From assembly GCA_003482905.1 (NCBI GenBank), contig DMXM01000029.1:1-64000 (forward strand): DNA of 64,000 bases, read 5' to 3'. The notes below the pieces were generated by a model. That model did no database searches, was not told the DNA's origin, and saw only the letters and a program-made list of their open reading frames with translations. This document shows positions 41,395-50,206 of this stretch, in pieces. The DNA is from Elusimicrobiota bacterium (lineage in GTDB: Bacteria; Elusimicrobiota; Elusimicrobia; Elusimicrobiales; UBA9959). Position 1 is the first letter of the stretch; each line of letters starts with the position of its first letter. A program made the position numbers and the translations under genes.

Positions 41395-42249
41395 TTATTT
41401 CCTGATATCCCGGTGGTATTCCGAGACCGAAAAACCGGCGGAGGTCAGCCTCCTGGCCATCTCCCCGGCGATGTAGACGCTGCGGTGGCGGCCCCCGGTA
41501 CAGCCGATGGCGATGGTGAGGTAGGACTTCCCTTCCTTGACGTAAAGCGGCAGCAGGGCCTTTATCTGGTCGGTGTAGCCCTTGAGGAAATTCCGGAAGC
41601 CCGGCTTGCTTTTTAGATAGTTCCCCACCGGCGCGTCCAGGCCGGTCTTGGCGCGCAGCGCGGGCACATAATACGGGTTGGGCAGAAAACGCACATCCAT
41701 TACGATGTCGGCGTCGAGCGGGATGCCGTATTTATAGCCGAAGGAAATAACGGAAAGCTTCATCTCGGCGGTGCGCCTGAGCTCCAGCATGCCCGACAGG
41801 ATCTCCTTGAGCTCGCCCAGGGTCAGCTTGGTCGTGTCGATGACCTTGTTGGCGCGCGCGCGCAGGTCGGCCAGGATGCGGCGCTCTTCCTTGACGGCCG
41901 CGGCGATATTCTTGCCGAGCGGGTGGCGGTGGCGGGTTTCGGAGAAGCGCTGCATCAGCACCGCGTCGGCGGCGTCGAGGAACACCACGCGGCAGTCCAG
42001 GCCCAGCTTGCCCAGGTTGTCGAGCGTGCGCACGAAGTCCTTGAAAAAGCGGCCTTCGCGGATGTCTATGCCCAGGGCCACGCTCTTGAGGTAGCGGCGG
42101 GACTGTATCAGCGCGGCGAACGCCGGGATAAGGGCTATCGGCAGATTGTCCACGCAGAAGAACCCGAGGTCCTCGAAGGATTTGAGTGCCTGGCTTTTGC
42201 CGGCGCCGGACATGCCGGTGATGATGAAGATCTTGCCGTTCTTGCCCAT
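41395..42249 (-). CDS. rapZ: RNase adapter / nucleotide-binding protein RapZ
   Basis: 284 residues. Walker A GMSGAGKS (12-19), the Walker B-like VVFLDAAD, and the C-terminal IGCTGGRHRSVYIAGEMARRL that binds metabolite or RNA in E. coli RapZ. In enterobacteria it guides RNase E to GlmZ; in most other phyla the role is unknown. It overlaps the hprK stop by 1 nt. Confidence 0.94.
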   Translation of the reverse strand: MGKNGKIFIITGMSGAGKSQALKSFEDLGFFCVDNLPIALIPAFAALIQSRRYLKSVALGIDIREGRFFKDFVRTLDNLGKLGLDCRVVFLDAADAVLMQRFSETRHRHPLGKNIAAAVKEERRILADLRARANKVIDTTKLTLGELKEILSGMLELRRTAEMKLSVISFGYKYGIPLDADIVMDVRFLPNPYYVPALRAKTGLDAPVGNYLKSKPGFRNFLKGYTDQIKALLPLYVKEGKSYLTIAIGCTGGRHRSVYIAGEMARRLTSAGFSVSEYHRDIRK

Positions 42250-43214
42250 TATTTTTTACTCATCTCCCTGATGAGGCTTTCATTGAATTTTTTGGCTACG
42301 AAATAGCCCTGGTTCTTCAGGCGCTGGTTCAGCGCGGCCACCTCTATTAGCACGGCCAGGTTGCGTCCGGGCGTGACCGGCAGGCGCAGCGAAGACACCG
42401 GCACCTCCAGGATCTGCACTTCCGCCGCCGAAAGCCCGGTGCGGTCGTAAGTGCCCAGGGAGCCGGACGCCACGCTTTCCAGCTTTACGTGCATTTCTAT
42501 AAGGGACTGGTCCATAATGGAGCCGATGCCGAAGAGAAGCTCCACGTCGATAATGCCCAGCCCGCGCACTTCCATGTAATGCTTTATGTTCTTGGGGGAA
42601 TTGCCCACCAGCATGTAGCCGATGCGCCGCTTCACTTCCACCACGTCGTCGGCTATCAGGATATGGCCGCGCTTCAAAAGCTCCAGCGCGCACTCCGACT
42701 TGCCCACGCCCGAGTCGCCCTGAATGAGCACGCCCAGGCCGTAGACGTTGACCAGCACGCCGTGCACGTAGGTGGTGGCGGCCAGCTGGTCGTCGAGAAA
42801 GGTGGTGATCTCGCGGATGAAGGCCGAGGTGTCCTCGGTGGTCACCATCAGCGGGATATTCGCCTTGGAGCAGGCCTGTTTTATGACCGGCAGAGGCTTG
42901 ACCCCGCCGGTGACGATAACGCAGGGAATGTCGGGCGCGGCGAACATCTTCTGCAGGTTCGCCATCACCCGGCGGGGGTCTTCCTTCTGGCAGTAGGCGT
43001 ATTCGCCCTGGCCGATTATCTGTATGCGCTCGGAGCGGAACTGCTCCATGTGCCCGGCTATGGCCAGGCCCGGACGGTTTATTTCGCTGACGGTGATGCG
43101 CCGGCCCAGGTTCTTCGAGCCGGACACGGCCTTAAGCCCGAGGATCTTTCCCCGGGACTTTATCAGCTCCCTGACCGTCAGGGACTTGCCTTCCTTCTTG
43201 GCCTGTTGGGACAT
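42249..43214 (-). CDS. hprK: HPr kinase/phosphorylase
   Basis: 321 residues. It phosphorylates HPr on Ser46 and reverses the reaction. His151 in YVHGVLVN, P-loop GDSGVGKS (166-173), DDVVEVKRR and the signature EVRGLGIIDVELLFG (phosphorylase) are present. With HPr Ser46 and the EII genes in the same run, sugar or energy status is likely to control PTS flow here. Confidence 0.96.
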   Translation of the reverse strand: MSQQAKKEGKSLTVRELIKSRGKILGLKAVSGSKNLGRRITVSEINRPGLAIAGHMEQFRSERIQIIGQGEYAYCQKEDPRRVMANLQKMFAAPDIPCVIVTGGVKPLPVIKQACSKANIPLMVTTEDTSAFIREITTFLDDQLAATTYVHGVLVNVYGLGVLIQGDSGVGKSECALELLKRGHILIADDVVEVKRRIGYMLVGNSPKNIKHYMEVRGLGIIDVELLFGIGSIMDQSLIEMHVKLESVASGSLGTYDRTGLSAAEVQILEVPVSSLRLPVTPGRNLAVLIEVAALNQRLKNQGYFVAKKFNESLIREMSKK

Positions 43215-43230
43215 GGGCGGCGCTTAAGAG

Positions 43231-43752
43231 CTACTTCTTGACCGGCTGCAGCAGGCCGTAGGTGCTGTCGATGCGCTTGAAGACCACCTGCAGCTGTTTG
43301 GAGCCGCGGTCCTGGAACACCCAGAAATTATAGCCGATCTTCTCCATTTCCATCACGGCCTCTTCCTTGTTCATGGGCTTAAGGGGCACGTCTTTTACCA
43401 CGGAGAAGCGGATCTCGGGGCCCACCAGGGTGGTGAACTCGCCCAGGTCGACGGTCTCGGTGGCGTGATGGTCGGTAAAGCGCTCTTTGTACTTCTTCAC
43501 CTGCACTTCCATCTTGTCCATGGCCTTGTCTATGGCGGAGTACATCTCGTCGGTGGAGGCGGCGGCCTTCATGGTCTGGTGGCCGGCGTGCACTATCACT
43601 TCGGCGGAGTGGATCTTCTTCTCCACGGAAATTATCACCTGAGCCCAGACTATGTTGTCGAGGTACTCGTGAAGTTTTGAAAGTTTGGCCTCGATAAAGT
43701 CCTTTACCGGCTTGGTCATCTTCAACTTGCGGGCCACTATATGTATTCTCAT
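43231..43752 (-). CDS. hpf: Ribosome hibernation-promoting factor (long form)
   Basis: 173 residues. The start is the second ATG of ATGGAGGATACAATG, because GGAGGA is then correctly spaced. N-terminal HPF/YfiA domain with MRIHIVARKLKMT and VIVHAGHQTMKAAASTDEMYSAID (in parts), then the C-terminal dimerisation domain with FSVVKDVPLKPMNKEEAVMEME (in parts) and the NFWVFQDRGS motif. Long HPF joins ribosomes into 100S dimers in stationary phase. First gene of the hpf-hprK-rapZ-PTS run. Confidence 0.95.
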   Translation of the reverse strand: MRIHIVARKLKMTKPVKDFIEAKLSKLHEYLDNIVWAQVIISVEKKIHSAEVIVHAGHQTMKAAASTDEMYSAIDKAMDKMEVQVKKYKERFTDHHATETVDLGEFTTLVGPEIRFSVVKDVPLKPMNKEEAVMEMEKIGYNFWVFQDRGSKQLQVVFKRIDSTYGLLQPVKK

Positions 43753-43826
43753 TGTATCCTCCATGCTGCGCTCGACTAAAACATGACCTTTCCGGCGCTT
43801 TAGGCGCCAGTGGTGCTATTATTTAT

Positions 43827-43855
43827 ATTTTAATTGATTTAGAGCCCTTTTTCAA
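43827..43855 (-). promoter_or_regulatory. Promoter of the hpf-PTS operon
   Basis: Minus-strand TTGAAA (43850-43855), 17 bp and TAAAAT (43827-43832), 75 bp before the hpf ATG. The leader holds a small hairpin GGCGC/GCGCC (43794-43808). Confidence 0.6.
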
Positions 43856-43870
43856 TGCGAATTAGCATAT

Positions 43871-43973
43871 AAATGGGGTCAGGTCTTGATTTTTAGCATT
43901 GAACTCAGAACGACCCCGCACATACCCCCACGGAATGCCCGAAAATGCTAAAAATCAAGACCTGACCCCATTT
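43871..43973. repeat. REPIN-like inverted doublet, family 2
   Basis: Perfect 29-bp arms (43871-43899 and 43945-43973), core GGGGTCAGGTCTTGATTTTT, around a 45-bp middle. The layout parallels the doublet at 17819-17917 though the arm sequence differs. It lies between divergent transcription units and ends 15 bp before the ABC ATPase start. Confidence 0.9.
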
Positions 43974-43988
43974 TGCTATCATTTCGCT

Positions 43989-44660
43989 ATGCTGCTTGAG
44001 GTTAAGGGATTGGTTAAGGTGTTTCCGGCGCCAGTTTTCACTGGAACGGCACCGCTGCGGGCCTTGGCCGGCGCGGACCTTACGGCTGACACCGGGGTGA
44101 CCGGCCTGGGGGGCCCCAACGGCTCGGGCAAGACCACGCTTTTCAAGACGCTGGCCGGCATACTGGAGGCCGACGGCGGCACCATAATGCTGGGCGGAGA
44201 GGCGGCGGACTCCCGGCGGCTGCGGGCCATGGCCGCCTATTGCCCCGCCAATCCCAGGAGTTTCTATTTCCGCCTGAGCGCGGCCGAGAATCTGCGCTTC
44301 TTCGGCGCGCTGGCCGGGCTGTCCCCCTCCGAGGCCGCCGCCAGCGCCGTTAAGCTGGCCGCCCGGCTGGGTTTGTCGGCCGCGGACCTGGACCGCCGCT
44401 TCGACCGTCTTTCAGAAGGCAATATGCAGAAGATCTCGCTGATAAGGTCATTTTCTCGGCGGGCGCCGCTGCTGCTGCTGGACGAGCCGTTCCGGGGCCT
44501 GGACGGGATCTCCTGCCGGGGACTTCTGGAGTTGATAGCCGAAGCGGGATTAAGTTCCACGGTGCTGATTACCAGCCACAGCCGCGAACTGCTCTCGGCC
44601 GCGGCGGCGAGAACGCTGCGCATAGAGAACGGCAGGGTGCCGGCAGGGGGCCCCCAATGA
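43989..44660 (+). CDS. ABC transporter ATP-binding protein
   Basis: 223 residues from the ATG at 43989-43991; the longer open frame would translate the repeat arm. Walker A GPNGSGKTT, Q-loop region, signature LSEGNMQKIS and Walker B LLLLDEPF followed by the D-loop RGLDG, and switch His in ITSHSR. Small ABC-2-type ATPase, coupled by a 4-nt overlap to the permease. Confidence 0.93.
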   Translation: MLLEVKGLVKVFPAPVFTGTAPLRALAGADLTADTGVTGLGGPNGSGKTTLFKTLAGILEADGGTIMLGGEAADSRRLRAMAAYCPANPRSFYFRLSAAENLRFFGALAGLSPSEAAASAVKLAARLGLSAADLDRRFDRLSEGNMQKISLIRSFSRRAPLLLLDEPFRGLDGISCRGLLELIAEAGLSSTVLITSHSRELLSAAAARTLRIENGRVPAGGPQ

Positions 44661-45469
44661 ACGCCGCCCGCGTAATAGCCGCTTTTATACGCCGCGATTT
44701 CCTGGCCGAGAGGAGCTACCGGCTTTCTTTCGCGCTGGGAGCGCTGGCCACGCTGGGCAACCTGGCAGTATTTTATTTTATCGGGAAGCTTTTCGGCGGG
44801 GCGATGGCGCCGCAGCTGGAATATTTCGGCGCGGGCTATTTCCCCTATGTGTTCACGGCCATGGCTTTCTTCGGTTATATCGGCACGGGGGCGGGCTCCT
44901 ACGCCGGGCGGCTGCGCCTGGAGCAGACCCAGGGCACGCTTGAGGCCACGCTTTCCACGCCGCTCGGCGTAATACAGCTGCTGGCGGCTATGTCGGCCTG
45001 GAACTTCCTTTTCGCCACTTTCGAACTGCTGATATACGCCCTGGTCGGGATCTTTATTTTTAAACTGGACTTTGCCGCGGCCAATTGGCCCGCGGCGGCC
45101 CTGGTCTTCTTCCTGTCGGCCGCCTGCTTCGCGGCGCTGGGGATATTGTCGTCCTGCTTTGTGATGCTTTTCAAGCGGGGCAACCCGCTGGCCTGGCTGT
45201 TGAATAATTTCGAGGGGCTGCTGGGCGGGGTTTACTTCCCGGTGGCGGTACTGCCGGCGTGGCTGGCGGCGGTGTCGAACCTGCTGCCCGTCACCTACGC
45301 GGTGCGGGCCTTCCAGCTGACCGTGCACAAAGGCGCGGGCCTCTCCGCCATAAAAGGCGACCTGCTGGCGCTGATAATTTTCGACGCCGTCCTCATCCCG
45401 GCCAGCGTCTGGTTGTTCGGTTTGTCCGTGGAGCGCGCCAGGAAAGCCGGGACGCTGGGCGAATATTAA
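44657..45469 (+). CDS. ABC-2 type transporter permease
   Basis: 270 residues with six hydrophobic segments (about 22-45, 58-78, 100-125, 140-165, 175-200, 230-255) and the ABC-2 region LLGGVYFPVAVLPAWL before the last loop. The pair probably exports a lipid, polysaccharide or drug-like substrate; nothing nearby names it. Its stop overlaps the stop of the convergent PorV-like gene by 4 nt. Confidence 0.88.
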   Translation: MNAARVIAAFIRRDFLAERSYRLSFALGALATLGNLAVFYFIGKLFGGAMAPQLEYFGAGYFPYVFTAMAFFGYIGTGAGSYAGRLRLEQTQGTLEATLSTPLGVIQLLAAMSAWNFLFATFELLIYALVGIFIFKLDFAAANWPAAALVFFLSAACFAALGILSSCFVMLFKRGNPLAWLLNNFEGLLGGVYFPVAVLPAWLAAVSNLLPVTYAVRAFQLTVHKGAGLSAIKGDLLALIIFDAVLIPASVWLFGLSVERARKAGTLGEY

Positions 45470-47013
45470 TCCTTCCTTATCGCCGCGTACTCAGCGGCCT
45501 GCGGGGCCAGGGCCGTGAAGAAATTAAATTTCTCGTCCCCGCCCGAGGGCGCCGCGCCCGCGTCCTTCCAGGAGTCGCCAGCCCTATAAAGCAACGCCAC
45601 CTTCTCCGCGGGAGAGGCTTCCTTCGGGACCCTGAATTCGAGCTGAAGGTCGCCCTGCGGACTGCCGGGCAGGACCCCTGTGCGCCAAAGCCCGAGCGGC
45701 AGCGTCCCGGCGGGCAATCCCGCGGGCGCCGCAGCCGAAGGCAGGCCCTCGGCCACGCTGAATCCGGCCGGAACCTCCCCCCTCAGCAACGCGACGAACG
45801 TCATCGAGTACAGCCCGGACTCTCCGGAAACCGCCTTTATCTCATACTTCGCGCCGCGGGTCGACAGCGCCAGCGGCCTGGACGAGATATTGAACTTGAA
45901 ATTCCTGTAACCCTCGGGAGCTGGCGCAGCCGGCCGTTCAGGAGCGGCCGCGCCGCCGCGCCCGGAGGAGAGCGAGCCGAAGCTCAAATTAATTGAGAAC
46001 CTGTGAGAATTGCCCAGCACCCCGAAAGGCGTGAAGGCATAATCGAAGGTGAGCCGGTCGAAGACCACACCCGCGCCGGCGGAGAAGCCGGAACTGGCGC
46101 CCAGCTCGTTGCCGTACATGCGGTAGCGGTAGCCGCTCCTGATTGCCAGCCGCTCCGTTAGAGGATATTCCGCTCCTATGGCCGCAGATGGGTAGTTATC
46201 CACCGGTTTGGCGACCTCCAGCGCCAGCAGCCCGCCAAGACCCGGCAGCGGACGGCTTAACCCGGCTTTGAAGACCAGCGGCAGACCATAGCGGCGGGAA
46301 ACCAGCTTGATGCCGGGGCCAAGGTTCTGCACCGTAAAGCCTGCCGTGTAAGGCACGCCGTCGCGTCTGAATTCCCGGAGCAAGCCCAGGTCCAACGCCA
46401 CCGAACCACCCGACTCGTCGTCGATGGTCTGGCGTATTACCTTAAAAGCCGCACCCAGCGACAAGTCAGCGCCGCGGCGCCAGCCGTAACCGGCAGAGAA
46501 GGCCAGGTCATAGGCGCCGAACGTCCCCTCCACGGGGGAGATAGGATTAACCGGGTCCGCCTCATAAAGGCCGCTGCGGCGTTCCATTTCCTTGGGCGTG
46601 TAAAAATAATTCAAACCCAGGCCGAAAGCCCCGTTCCCTGGACGGCCGACCAACGGCAGGTCGAAACAGGCGGCGGGCGCGGTGTAAAACAAGAATTCCT
46701 GACCCAGGCCCTGAAAATAATCGTTGTGGAAAAGCCCGGCATGCCGCTTCCCGTCGAGGCCGGCAAGGCCGGCGGGATTCCAATAGATCGCGTAAGGGTC
46801 GCCGGGCACCGCGGAGAAGGCTCCGCCCATGGCCACGGCGCGGGCGCCCACTCCCAGCTTCAGGAAAGACGCAGAGGTGCTGCCGGCGGACGGATAGATC
46901 TTCGACGCGCCGGCCGGCCCGGCCCAGGCGCAGAGCAAGGCGAGGAGCAGGACGCGGACCGGCAACCCCGGCCGCCCCTCTCCCTTGTTATTTACCGCTC
47001 GCTCGTCTCTCAT
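45466..47013 (-). CDS. PorV/PorQ-family (UPF0164) outer-membrane beta-barrel protein
   Basis: 515 residues. Signal peptide (about 1-37, ending GPAGAS), then the family opening SASFLKLGVGARAVAMGGAFSAVPGDPYAIYWNPAGLA (in parts), followed by alternating barrel strands to about residue 350 (ending near FSINLSF). A C-terminal extra-membrane region of about 150 residues (from PAAPAPEGYRNFKFNIS) has two beta-sandwich-like repeats. PorV carries cargo of the type IX system in Bacteroidetes. The next gene encodes a protein with a sorting-type C-terminus, in line with such a role. Confidence 0.85.
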   Translation of the reverse strand: MRDERAVNNKGEGRPGLPVRVLLLALLCAWAGPAGASKIYPSAGSTSASFLKLGVGARAVAMGGAFSAVPGDPYAIYWNPAGLAGLDGKRHAGLFHNDYFQGLGQEFLFYTAPAACFDLPLVGRPGNGAFGLGLNYFYTPKEMERRSGLYEADPVNPISPVEGTFGAYDLAFSAGYGWRRGADLSLGAAFKVIRQTIDDESGGSVALDLGLLREFRRDGVPYTAGFTVQNLGPGIKLVSRRYGLPLVFKAGLSRPLPGLGGLLALEVAKPVDNYPSAAIGAEYPLTERLAIRSGYRYRMYGNELGASSGFSAGAGVVFDRLTFDYAFTPFGVLGNSHRFSINLSFGSLSSGRGGAAAPERPAAPAPEGYRNFKFNISSRPLALSTRGAKYEIKAVSGESGLYSMTFVALLRGEVPAGFSVAEGLPSAAAPAGLPAGTLPLGLWRTGVLPGSPQGDLQLEFRVPKEASPAEKVALLYRAGDSWKDAGAAPSGGDEKFNFFTALAPQAAEYAAIRKD

Positions 47014-47034
47014 AAAGGCTTCCTCTTTCCCGCC

Positions 47035-50000
47035 TCAATGCGCTATCGCGAACTTTTTGGTCACCGTCTTGCTGCCGGCGGAGCTCTCGGCCTTCAGCCT
47101 GAAGATATAGACCCCGCTGGCCACGTTCCTGACGTTCCAGACTATCTCCGAAGTTTGTCCGGCCGGGCATTCCGACTTTTCCAGCGAAGCCACTTTTTCA
47201 CCGGCCACGTTGTAAACGGCTACCTCTATACCTGCCTTATAGGCTGGCCTGAACTTGAAAGTAACCGTATCACCGGAGGCCGGGTTCGGGTAGGTATACA
47301 CCTCGTTATCGGCCAGCAGGGCGCCGGAAGGCACGTATTCCATCACGCGGAAGATGGAAAAACTTGAAACCTCCGCTCTTACCTTCCTGGCCGCCTCGTC
47401 GACCCGGGAGGTATTCAGCATCACCCAGGCTCCGCCCCTGAGCGTGTAGACGCGCAGGTTGGCCGTCTCCATCCCTGCCACTTCGGCTTCGGTGTAAGGG
47501 ATGGATATCAGCGCCGGCGCCAGCAGGCGGGTCGCCGCGTTCTGGAACCTGACCTCGTAAACTATGCCCGTAGGATTGGCGGAGGCCGCCGCGCTGGCCC
47601 GGGAGAGCGGCGCATAGGCTTCCGGGGCCATGCGCGTCACTATTATCTTGTCGTTCTGCGAGGCGGAGGCCGCCGGAACCGACACTTCCATGCCGTCGAC
47701 AAGGCGGACCACGCCGCCTTGCGCCGCGTCGAAGAAACGCCAGTTGTCGGCAGAGACCCCGTAAGCCTCGCCCTGCATTGCGGAGTCGTTCGTGCTGTCG
47801 AAAGCCGCCACGGAATAATAGTACCGCACGTTCGTGATAGCGGCAGGGTCCCTGTATGCGGAAACGCCGCGGCCCACCGAGGCGTAAGGTGCGGTGGAGA
47901 CGTAAGATCCGGTGAGCGTGCGCCTGAATACGCGGTAGCCGTACACGTCCCCCGCACCGCCCCCGTCGTCAGGGGAAAGTGTCCAGGCCAGGTCCAGGCT
48001 GCCTCCCTCGTCCCCGGGCGCATCCGCCACCGAAAGTTCTGAAGGCGGCTGCGGCGGATAAAGGTCCAGCGCGGCCGCGCCGGAAACAACATTGGATATC
48101 AGGGCGGTGTTGCCTACCTGGTCAACGGTCTTCACCGCGAAATAATAGGTGACCCCGCCGAAAAGGCCGCCGATCTCTTCCGACTCGGTTATCCCGCCAG
48201 GACCGTCCACCGTCCTGCTGCCGCCGGCCAGCGAACTAAAGGCGGCCCAATCCTGCGAAGAGTTCGTTGAATAGCGGATCAGATAATGGGAGGCCTCGCC
48301 AACGTTCCCGTCGTTTCCGGGGGCGGTCCAGTAAAGGCTCACCATCCCCCCGGAGGGACCGGGGGCAGCGGATAGGTCGGAAATAGCGGAGGGAGCGACG
48401 CTATCCCCTGAATTATTAACTGAAAAGGCGTAAACTTCGTCGGAACGCTGCGACTCGGCCCAGCCGTCGAAAGCGGAAACTTCATAAGCGTAAGTGGAAC
48501 CCGTCACCGCGGACGCGTCTATATAGGAGAGACCCGGGGCGGAACCGAGCGAAACATATCCGGCCCCATCGTCACGATACACCTTATATGAGGATACACC
48601 GGCCGTAGGAGACGCCGTCCAGGAGAGGGCGATGGCGTTACCCGAGTCTCCGGGAACGTCGGCCGCCGCCAGGCCGGCGGGAGGCAGCGGCACCGCGTTG
48701 ACGCGCACCCGCACCAGGGCGGTGGAATCGTAACCGGAAACGGCGCTTTCCAGCACGCGCAGCCTGAGAGAATATTCCCCGTTCTCCAGGCCGGAGACGT
48801 CCCAGAACGCCAGTTCGCCCCCATCAAACGGGGAAGAAGCTGCGGCGGAACTTATCCTCGTCCATTGCGGCAGGACCCCGCCGGTACTATGTTCCAGCTC
48901 GTAGCCGGACAGGTCCGGGCTGTCGAACCAGCCCCTTACCGTCACTGTGCCGTTAAGTACGGCTCCCGCGGCGGGCGCAGACAGGGCGGAACTGCGGCCG
49001 GCCCTAAAACCAAAGACCTTGCCAGAGTAATTGGCCGCGATCACCATGCCGTTGGAAACGGCCGGCGAAGCGTATGCCGGACCGGAGAGGTCCAGGTCGG
49101 CCAGCGCGGCCCCCGAAGTACTTACGGCGATAAGCCTGCCGCCGGGAGTGGCGGCATACACCACCTCGTTGGCCACCGCCGGTGAAGCGAGCATCCCGAC
49201 TTCCGACACGCCGCCCAAAGAGGCGGACGAAGACCAGACCTTCGACAGCGTACCGGAGGACAGCGCGGCCAGGTGCGCCACGGCCTCGGCGGCCTCGGCC
49301 GCGCCGGCGGTAAAATAGGCAAAACCGCCGGGGTCTACGGCCGGCGAACCGGCCTGGGTCCAGGGACCCGTCTTGGTGAGCTGCGGGGAGAAAGCCAACA
49401 GCTCCCTCGTGGAGGTATCCAGCAAGGAGGCCCTCTTTTCGTCGCGGCCTGGCAGAAAATAAAGGACGCCGCTGGAGACGGCCACGGAGTTCTGGCCGAA
49501 GGACCCCAGCGTGGGATAGGCGGGCCAGCGCGGGGCCAGCGTCAGGGCGCCAAGCGCGTAGACCTGGCCGTCGTTGGCGCCGAAATAGACGTAAGAGCCG
49601 TCCGTGGAAGGGGCGGAATCCACAGGCTGGGCGGCCTGGTAGGAGCCCAGGAGGGCGCCGGTAACCGCATCGTAAACCTTCAGTTTATTCTCGGGCGAAC
49701 CCGTGCCGACGTACACCCTGCCGCCCAGAACCAGAGGGGACGAAGCGGAAGCCGCCCCGAGGTCAGCTATCCAGAACAGATCTCCGTTGATCCGGTCTAG
49801 GGAGTAAAGGCGCCCGCCCCGGCAGGAGAAGTAAACGGCGTTACCATAAACCACCGGAGAGGAATCCACCCAGCCGGCCGTCAGCCGTTCCCAGAGTTTT
49901 ACGCCGGTGGCCGCGTCAAGCGCGTAAAGTTTATTGGCGCGCGTGCCGACATATACCCGCCCGTCATAAACCGCCGGACTGGAAACTATCCCGCCGGCTG

Positions 50001-50184
50001 CCTGGAATTCCCAGGGCGTACCCAGCGGCGGCGCGGCTTGCTCGGAGACGTAACCCGTCCTCTCTGGTCCTCCCATGAACATGGGCCAGTCGGCCGCGGC
50101 AACCGGCCCAATGGCGAAAGGCAACAGCCCTGCCGCCCGGAACGCGGTCCGGCATAAGAAGGTTTTGGTCCATTTTGCGCTCAT
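47035..50184 (-). CDS. Large secreted PQQ-propeller/FN3 protein with sorting-type C-terminal domain
   Basis: 1,049 residues from ATG 50182-50184. Signal peptide (about 1-30, ends PVAAA-D), a BamB-like beta-propeller (about 30-390) with repeated VVYGNAVYFSCRGGRLYSLD-type blades (in parts), an Ig-like domain, three FN3 domains (about 500-800, each with a PPxxL/AxDxPGD opening), a ZU5-like segment (about 830-950), and a last 85 residues TYPNPASGDTVTF...VYNVAGEKVASL...GVYIFRLKA...KTVTKKFAIAH typical of FlgD-like/type IX sorting tails. It begins 23 nt after the giant gene and precedes the PorV-like gene. Confidence 0.85.
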   Translation of the reverse strand: MSAKWTKTFLCRTAFRAAGLLPFAIGPVAAADWPMFMGGPERTGYVSEQAAPPLGTPWEFQAAGGIVSSPAVYDGRVYVGTRANKLYALDAATGVKLWERLTAGWVDSSPVVYGNAVYFSCRGGRLYSLDRINGDLFWIADLGAASASSPLVLGGRVYVGTGSPENKLKVYDAVTGALLGSYQAAQPVDSAPSTDGSYVYFGANDGQVYALGALTLAPRWPAYPTLGSFGQNSVAVSSGVLYFLPGRDEKRASLLDTSTRELLAFSPQLTKTGPWTQAGSPAVDPGGFAYFTAGAAEAAEAVAHLAALSSGTLSKVWSSSASLGGVSEVGMLASPAVANEVVYAATPGGRLIAVSTSGAALADLDLSGPAYASPAVSNGMVIAANYSGKVFGFRAGRSSALSAPAAGAVLNGTVTVRGWFDSPDLSGYELEHSTGGVLPQWTRISSAAASSPFDGGELAFWDVSGLENGEYSLRLRVLESAVSGYDSTALVRVRVNAVPLPPAGLAAADVPGDSGNAIALSWTASPTAGVSSYKVYRDDGAGYVSLGSAPGLSYIDASAVTGSTYAYEVSAFDGWAESQRSDEVYAFSVNNSGDSVAPSAISDLSAAPGPSGGMVSLYWTAPGNDGNVGEASHYLIRYSTNSSQDWAAFSSLAGGSRTVDGPGGITESEEIGGLFGGVTYYFAVKTVDQVGNTALISNVVSGAAALDLYPPQPPSELSVADAPGDEGGSLDLAWTLSPDDGGGAGDVYGYRVFRRTLTGSYVSTAPYASVGRGVSAYRDPAAITNVRYYYSVAAFDSTNDSAMQGEAYGVSADNWRFFDAAQGGVVRLVDGMEVSVPAASASQNDKIIVTRMAPEAYAPLSRASAAASANPTGIVYEVRFQNAATRLLAPALISIPYTEAEVAGMETANLRVYTLRGGAWVMLNTSRVDEAARKVRAEVSSFSIFRVMEYVPSGALLADNEVYTYPNPASGDTVTFKFRPAYKAGIEVAVYNVAGEKVASLEKSECPAGQTSEIVWNVRNVASGVYIFRLKAESSAGSKTVTKKFAIAH

Positions 50185-50206
50185 AGAATTTCCGCGGCCT
50201 GTCTTC

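Noticed and set aside
43899..43988. Thirty extra N-terminal residues on the ABC ATPase
   Set aside because: They translate the repeat doublet; the domain begins normally at the ATG at 43989.
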